Assembly (NCBI GenBank): GCA_045534265.1
Contig: JAZSJH010000009.1
Location: 62,001 to 126,000, forward strand
Direction: 5' to 3'
DNA length: 64,000 nucleotides
DNA from: CAKVLS01 sp045534265
GTDB lineage: Bacteria; Bacillota; Clostridia; Christensenellales; UBA1242
Below the pieces are notes generated by a model, which saw only the letters and a program-made list of their open reading frames with translations, made no database searches and was not told the origin of the DNA. Below, one piece after another: positions 10,401 through 19,400 of this stretch (position 1 is the first letter of the stretch; every line of letters starts with the position of its first letter). The position numbers were made by a program, and so were the translations under genes.

Positions 10401-13400
10401 CCCAGACTTTAGTAGATTTGCAAGTTTTGATATTGTATATACTTCAAGTTCTGGATTCCCAATTTCTATGACTCAACTAAAATATACCAAAGATGCCGGA
10501 GAAAATGATGACCCATTCTCTGATTACGGCGAAGGTAGAGGTACATACGTAACTGGCTATGGTATGAAAGTTGATAAGTCAACAGGCGGCGAACCACTTC
10601 TTGGTAGCGGTTCTGGTATATATTCTTATAGCAAGATATATTATTTCAGTATGATGGTAGGTAGCGAAGTTCCTGACCTTACAACATACACTATGACTTT
10701 GGTATTCTATGATAGTGATAAAAATATCATTGAACCAAGAAACATTTCTTATACTTTCCAAAGTTTGGCAAGTCCACAAATCGAACTTGGAGTAAAAGAT
10801 AAAACTCTAAACAATAATTTGCCTATTGGTACAAGCAATGAACTTAATGTTCAAACTAAAAACTACACAGGCGATATTGCTTGGGAAATTTCTATTGACG
10901 CAAATGGAGTAGAAGATGGTCCTACAGGACACAAATGTATTGTTTGCGGCGAAAAAGACGGAGAACTTCCTAAACAATATACAACTTGCGTTGCATGTAT
11001 GAACGAAAACTTTGCTTTGCTTGATTCTTTAGTTCCAACAAAAGATGAAAATGGCAAATATTACTTAAATATACCATCAGACAACTTTGATTTGCTTGGT
11101 AGATTTATTGTAATCAAAGGTATTATCGAAAAGAGTGAAGGTAGCGAAAACTTCACAGACGAAGCAGAAATAAAAGTATATGTAAGCTTGTATACAGTAA
11201 CTGATATGTCTGTTGATGGATTGAGTGCAGATTTGTTAAAACTTCAAATCTATACTCCATACTCTTTGAAAGTTAATTTGAGTGCTGTTTATAATCCAGA
11301 TGTAGATTATACAACACACAATTCTAGTGGTTATACAATTGCTAATATGGTTGCAAGACTAAAAGATGAAATAAGCAAAGCAGCTATATGGGAAGCAAAC
11401 GAAGCTACCGGAGCAGACAAACTAATAAAAAATAGTACAAAACTATATAACTCATGCTACTCATGTATTTCATATGGCGGTTACTATGCTGTATATGGTG
11501 AAATAGTAGATATTATGTCTAGCATTACAGCAACTGCAAAAGTAGGTTATAGCGGCGGTGTTCCTGTATATATTCCTATAGTTGATCCACCTGCAGAACC
11601 AGACCCAGATGCAGAGCCTGTTATTGATAATACAAGAAGCAAGACATTCTCAAGACAATTTACATTAACATTTACTTATCAAAACGATATCAAAAACCCA
11701 ATTCCAATTACTTCTGCAGAAGACTTTATGAAGATGGAAGAAGGCAAAGATTATCGTCTATCTTCTGACATAATGCTTACAGATTATACTCCACTTACTA
11801 CTAGAATTTTGAGTCTAGATGGTAATGGCTATACAATCTATGTAGCAAGCTTTGCAGAAGGTATTGCTACAACAAACCTTGGATTGTTTGCAACTGTTGC
11901 AGGAGCAGACGGAACTGCAGAAGCAACAATGATTTACAATCTAAATGTTCATTATATTTCTAATGTAATTGAAACAATTACTTATCCAAATGGTGAAATA
12001 AAATATACATACACACTTCCTGAACCTCCAGAAAAGTATCCACAAAAGACTCTTCTAGACACAACTGCTGTTACAGAGTTTAATTTTGGTGGTATCGCAG
12101 GAATAAACAATGGTATTATTACTAACTGCTCTGTTACAGGTCTTATCTCAATAACAGCTACTGATGACTCTTTGACAGCTGCATATGTTGGTGGTATTGC
12201 TGGTGTAAACAATGGCTTTATCACAAATAGTAACGTAACAGACCTTGACTTGACTTCATCTGGTAGCATAGGTGGTGTTGCAGGTAGCAATACAAATACA
12301 ATTTCTTCTACTTATACAGATGAATTGTATATCAATAATATTTCTAAAAATACAGAACTATTCTATACTGGTGGTTTTGTATGTGATAACGGCGAAGGTG
12401 CAAAAGTACTTGAATGTTACACTCAAGGCAGAAGAAATGTTAACGACGTAACAATTGTTAATACAAATGAAGGTTTGAAGACTAGCGGTACAGCTGGCGG
12501 ATTTGTTTACAAAAACGAAGGCTCAATTGAAGATTGTTATTCTAACATTGCAATTACAGCTTCTGCATTCTCAGCAGGCTTTGTATTCGTAAACGAAGAA
12601 GAAGCAGTTGTTAATAACTGTTATTCAATCTCAAGAGTTGCTCTAAATAGTAAAGCAGCGTCTCCATTTACTGGTATCGGTAAAGATGGCGGTGTAGTTG
12701 TAACTTATAATGGTACAATTTCTAACTGCTTCTATCTAAGAGATAATTACAACAACTTTGGTAACGAACCTGCTACTAGAATTACTCTTAATGATTTTTC
12801 TACAAGTGATGTGTTCGGTACATACAATATTAAATTAAATACTAATGACCCTAAAGTTGCTGAAGGATATTCTTGGTATATTGCTGGTGGTAAGCCAAGA
12901 CTTACTCAAACAGATATTAAGACATATTCAGCATACGACTATAAAGGTAAAACAAAGAACTATACTGCAAATAGCGAAGTTTACTTCAAATATAATAATG
13001 AAGATGGTAAATGGTTTGCTTATTCAAAAGCTGCAGGTATGGACAAAACAAAAGAAATGATAATCACAAGAAGAGCTACACTTGTATATTATGTAGATGG
13101 CAATTCTGATGAATATTATTTCAAACCAGCATTTGACTCAAATGACAATCCTATGTATGGTACAGTAGCCGGAAAGCAAGTAAGACTATACAATACAATT
13201 GATAGTGCAAGAACTGGTAAAGTATACTTCCTAGATGAAAGCGTTAATAAGATGAAAGGATATAACACAGTATCTGGCGGAATTGATACAACAGATATTG
13301 TAGATATCTACTATAGCTATATCGAAGAAGTTTATGCAGAAGAAACTGGCATTAGTGCAAATGTATGGAGAGATATAGAAACAGGAAAGAGCTATTATAA

Positions 13401-16400
13401 GAGAACATCTGATACTGGTCTATATGAAAACTTCACAATTGATGCTATCAACCAAGACCCTGTAATGAGATTTGTATACGAACTAGAAGTAGTTTCTGTT
13501 ACATACAAAACTCCAGAAGGAACAAGCCTTGTTGACTTAAGCATTGATAGTGAAGGTGAATGTGACTTTACATATATTCTTACTGGCGCTGAATACAAAG
13601 AGAAATACGGAATCGAAAACATTCCAGAGCCATACAAAACATATGGTGGTTGCTACAGCTACAGAAGTTTGGATAGTATTCAATATCATTATGGTTATTC
13701 ATATTTTGATGAAAATGGAAATAGAATAGCTCCAGATGATGAAAACAACTACCCAGACAAAACAATGTATGTAATGGGAACAAAAAATAATCCTTACTTA
13801 ATTTATGATGTTGTAAGTTATAATACATACTTTAAGGATAAATTTAACTCTGAACTTAGCAATATTAACAAGAGAGAGTACTATAGAGTTGTTGGAGATA
13901 TCAACTTTGACTTCGAAAACATCTCAACTTCTAGCAAAATCCTATTTGGATACCTAGAAGGCAATGGTATGACAATTAGAAACATTACTTTGACCTATGT
14001 TTCTGGCAACCAAGAAACTATTGGTTTTGGTTTGTTCTCACAAAGCTTGTTTAGTATTGTTAACAACCTAAATCTAGAAGTTATAGAGATTGCAAGCTCT
14101 GCTCACACATATGTTGGTGGACTTGTAGGTTGGGCAAGAACAGACGTTCAAGAAACTACAGAAACTATAGATGATAATGGAACTCCTATCGTTTATACTT
14201 CTGCACAATTTAATGGAAAAGTAATTCAAGAATATGATGACATTCCAGAATACCTAAGAAAGAACTACTTCAATAATATTGTTGTCTTCAAAAAAGATAG
14301 CGTAGAACTTGAAAATGTAGGACTTGTTTTGGGTAGAAACTTTGCTGGTGGTTTGGTTGGTTATATGACTGGCAGATCAAAAGCAAATAACATTGACACA
14401 TCAGTTAACGTAAACGCAGCTTATGTTGTTTCACCAGATATTAAGGGTAGATACCTTGCATATCAAAATGTAAAAACAGACGCTGAAGTTACAGCGTTGT
14501 CTGCAACTAACGTTTATGGACCATTGACAAAACCAGATGGTGCAGGAAATCAAGTTCCTTATACAAAATCAGATTGGACATACTTTATTAATAGACAATT
14601 GTCTTATTCTGGTCTTGCATTTGGTGTAGTTGATGTGGAAATCACTGATGAAGATGATGATTTTAACGAATCTTACTCTGTATATGATATTTTGGTAAGT
14701 GGAAAATTCAGTGGCGCTGGCGGAACAATCGGTGGTGTAATTGGACTTTTGGCTAAAGACAATATAGCATATAATATCAACGTAAAAGTTTTAGAAGAAC
14801 AAACAATTAGAGGCTCTCTATATGCCGGCGGTTTGATTGGTGAAAATAGAGGAAAATTAATTGCTTCTACAATTGATTACGAAGATGAAAAACAAAATAA
14901 TAATGTTGCTCTAGTAACAAATACTAGAATTAACAAAACATTCTTCAATAACAATGCTTCTACAAAAGCAATTGGTGGTCTTGTTGGATTTAACAACGGT
15001 GGCGAAATTACATCTTGTGTATCTCACATTGACGTTAGAAACAGCATTGCAAACGTAGCCGGAGGCGCTGTTGGTAGAAGTATTATGGGTAAATATTCTC
15101 ATGTTATTGTTTCTGGCTCTGTTAGAGCAAAATCAATAATGGGTGGATTTACCGGAACATCAAATACTAGATTTGCTTATATTGGCGAAGACGGTATTGG
15201 TGTAGCAGCTCAACAAGCAATTTATCCAAATGATGGATCAAATGAAACAACAGTTAAAGCTGAATCTATTACAATTACAGCTGATAACTATACATCTTGT
15301 ATAGCTGCAAATAACTGGCAACTAGATGACTACCCATTCTTAACAGAAAAAGAAGCTGTTAAGAGAGTAGCAGGTGGATTTATCGGTTCTGAGGCATTGT
15401 CTCCACATTATTATGTAAATATGACAACTCACGCAACAGACCCAACAACTGGTCTTCCAAATCCATATACAGCTAGTATGCAAATTTATAGTAGAATGAA
15501 TAAGTGCTTCTATACAAATTCACTTTACTATGGAAGCTATGGCAAAGATACAAACCCAAGTTTCTATATGCCTATAGCATATATTACAGATTTTGATACT
15601 GTTACTTTGTATAATGAAAAAGCAGCTGATGGCAACCAAGTATTCCCATATATGTATCCATTTATTGCTACAAATACAATTTATGGAAAGGATAATACTT
15701 CAAATGCAATCGTTGGTTTGACTCATTATCAAATCGCATATGGTGATGCTAATATGTATAGCACAGATTATATTACTTCTAGTGCAACACAACCTATCGA
15801 AAGTCTTGCAAGCGGAACAGATGTTAATATAACTGTTACTTTGCCATATGAAGAAACAATTGAAGAAACAAATCTTTACGAAACAACAATGACTAGAAAA
15901 TATCTAGCAAAAACTGATCTTATCGTAACTACAACTGAAGGTGTAAAATCTTATGCTTATAAATATCAAATGAAATCTGATCAACTGTTGTCTGGTACAG
16001 GGCCATTTGTATATACAGAAAAGATTAAACCAGATGGTGTTACAGTTCAATCTAGAGAATTTGGTGTAATTGAAAAGTACTTTGTATATGCTGACTTTGT
16101 AAATTCTCAAGATTTTGATATCGGCGAAAACTTCTATGGAAAGATGGAAGAAGATAATAATGTGTATCCAAAAGTATTTATCAAGAGCAGCAGTCTAGAA
16201 TGGATGAGCTGGGACGGAAGTGAGTTTAACGAAGATGAAAATGGCTTCTATCTAATCGAAAATGAAAAAGAACTAGCAGCTCTAGCATTCGTTGTTAACG
16301 AAGATAAAACTGACAGTAAGACTGGCAAAAAATACGGTGATGAAACTCATAAGTACAAACTAATGGCAGACCTTGACTTGTCAGGTAAATACTGGACTCC

Positions 16401-19400
16401 AATTGGAACTGAAGACTTCCCATTTAAGGCATTATTTGATGGTAATGGTCATACTATTGCTAATGCAAATATGACTTTAGATGGAGCTGATTTTGCAGGA
16501 CTATTCGGTTATATTGAAAATGCTACCGTTAAGAATTTAACCGTAACTGGTGGTTCTATGGTTAGTATTTATAACGGCTCAACTACATATGCAGGTGGTA
16601 TTATTGGCTTTGCTGGTTATTCTACTATTGAAAACTGCATTAATGAAAATTCTGTTTCCGGAGATGGCTTTGTTGGTGGTATTGCTGGAAGTGCTTATAC
16701 AACTACAATAAAAGATTCTTACAACAGAGGTAAAATTGTATTAGAGTCAGTACTTGGAGCATCAAAAGCTTCTGCATCAGATCCTGGACATCCTAGTGCG
16801 GGTGGTATTGTTGGATATTCTGACACGTTAACTTTGCAATATACAGATGTTAGTGCACATGCAGTAGTTAATGCCGGTGAAATTGTTGTTACAGACAATA
16901 TCACATCATACACTGCAGAAAGCTTTACAAAGATTGTTTGTTCTGTCGGTGGTTTTGTAGGATATAATTTCTCTGGCAAAACACTAATTTCAGACTTTGT
17001 TTATAATACAGGTAGCATGACTGTAACAACAAATGCTCACGACATTAATGTCGGTGGTATTTATGGTTATGTTAGAGATAATTCTGGACTTACTCATACA
17101 GGTTATTCTATAAACAAACTTCGTAATAATGGTGATGTTACTGTTTATGACACAAACATTTATAGTGTAAATTCATCTACAGAATACTGTAGTAAAGAAA
17201 GCGCAGCCAATGGTCAAAGACCACTTGCTATAGCAGCTGTTGGCGGTGTAATTGGTAAATATAGTACAACAAAAGATAGCAAAATTGGTCTATTCTCTAA
17301 CACTGGTAAAGTAATCTTTGACAACCAAATGTCTTCAAGAAGCATTTCTGGTGTAGGTGGACTTGTTGGTATTATATCTGTATCTAGTTATAGCACAACA
17401 GCTACATACCTTGAAGAAAGCTATAACATGGCTGATGTTGAGGTTAAAGTAAATAGTGGTGAGACAAATATCGCTATTGGTATTGGTGGTATTCTTGGAC
17501 AACATAGCGTTAATGTTTCTAATGGTTCTCATGTATATATTAACAATACATATAATATGGGAGACATTGCAAGTAGTGGTTATGGTAGAGTAATGTCAGG
17601 AGGCATCTATGGCGTATCTGTTCTTAGAAATTCAGCGGGTGCAGATGCTGATACTGCTACCGGAAAATATGTGCTTGCAAATGACATTCTTGCAAATGGT
17701 GAAACAAATACTGCTTCTTTTGTAAGTATTTCAAACTCTTATAATATTGGTAGTGTTACAGGTTCTTCAAGCAATATGTATGGTTTGGGTGCGTTGATGG
17801 GCTATGGAATAGGTGCAACTTGTACAAGCAAGAACTATTACCTAGCAGGATGTGCAAGTTATCCATTTGCTACTATGTCAAAAACTCCACAACAAAACGA
17901 AATGGGCGAGACAGAAATCGTTGAAACAACAACAGCTGTTCTTGACCAAGTTAATGCTTATGAGCAAAAAACAACAAACACATTGAAACTTTATATTCCA
18001 ACAAGTACTGTTGGTATTTCGTTCACAACCTATTCAACAGCTTGGGAACAAAAAGTACCTACTTGGTATCCAACCCTAAAGAATAACTATGAAACACTTC
18101 TTTGGGACGAGAGTTACACTCCATTGTCTGTTCAAGGACAAGACTATACAATTGATAGTGCAGATCAATTAGCATATCTATCATATGCGGTAAATAATGG
18201 TATTTTGGATACTGTTGGTGTTCAAATCAAACTTACAAACAATATTGATATGGCTAATAGATACTTTACACCTATTGGAAACAAAACTTATCCATTTAAG
18301 GGTACTTTCAATGGTGATGGATATTCTATTAACAATATAACAATCGATCCAAATTCAGCATTGATTATTATGGATAATGGTATAGCTGAAACAGTTGGTT
18401 CATTGTTTGGATATGTTGATGGCGGAACAATCAAAAATACTGGTCTTATTTCTCCAATAATCAAAAACGTAGATTTCGCAACAGGCTTTGTATATAGTAT
18501 GACAAATACATCTCATATGGAATATTGTTATACAGACAATTACGAAATATCAGATCCTGATGTTGTAAAAGATGCTAATGTTCAAGTAGCAGACAGAATC
18601 AAAGAAGGATTGATTAGTGGTAAGAAAGATACTTCAGGTTTTGCTCATACTATTAACAATTCAACTATCAATGCAGGTTATTTGAACGTTCCACTTGTTG
18701 CAGACCCTGTAGAAGATACAAGCTTCAAACCAAAACTTGCTGGTTTTGCAGTAAATAGTATATCTTCTATGGTTACTAACTGCTACATCTCAGAAGGTGC
18801 AGAAGGTGGAAGGGAGATGTTTACATACAACACTTATAACAATACAGATTCATTATTTAATAAATTTGTTCTTAATAGTGTTGATGTTGATGGTCAAAAT
18901 ATCAATAGTGTTGAACATAGCTATAACCTAGGAAATGGTATTAATAATTATATTATTAAGACATTTGATAGCAATGAAGGCAAATATGTAACAAATATAA
19001 CAGATACACTTATGAGTGGCATTGTTGATTCTGGCGTGGATTCATATACATTAAGTCAAGCTGGCTGGGACGTAATTGATATTTGGAGTTACGAATATAG
19101 CTTGCTTGGTGATTTGTCAGAAGATGCAAACCGCCCTGCAACAATAAGAGGTCTTGGTCAAAATTGGTATAATACAGAATGTGAAGATCTAATTTTGAAA
19201 AACAATGCAGGTAAACCAATTACTGAAAAGAGTGCTACAGACTCTGGTATGGCTCAATACTATATCTATTATGAAATTAGAACTGCTGAAGAACTTGCTT
19301 GGGTAGCAAGAATGATAAATAATGGTAAGATTGATAGTAAAGATGCTAGTGGCAACTTATATGTATTCAAACTTATGAACGATATTAATCTTCTTGGCAA

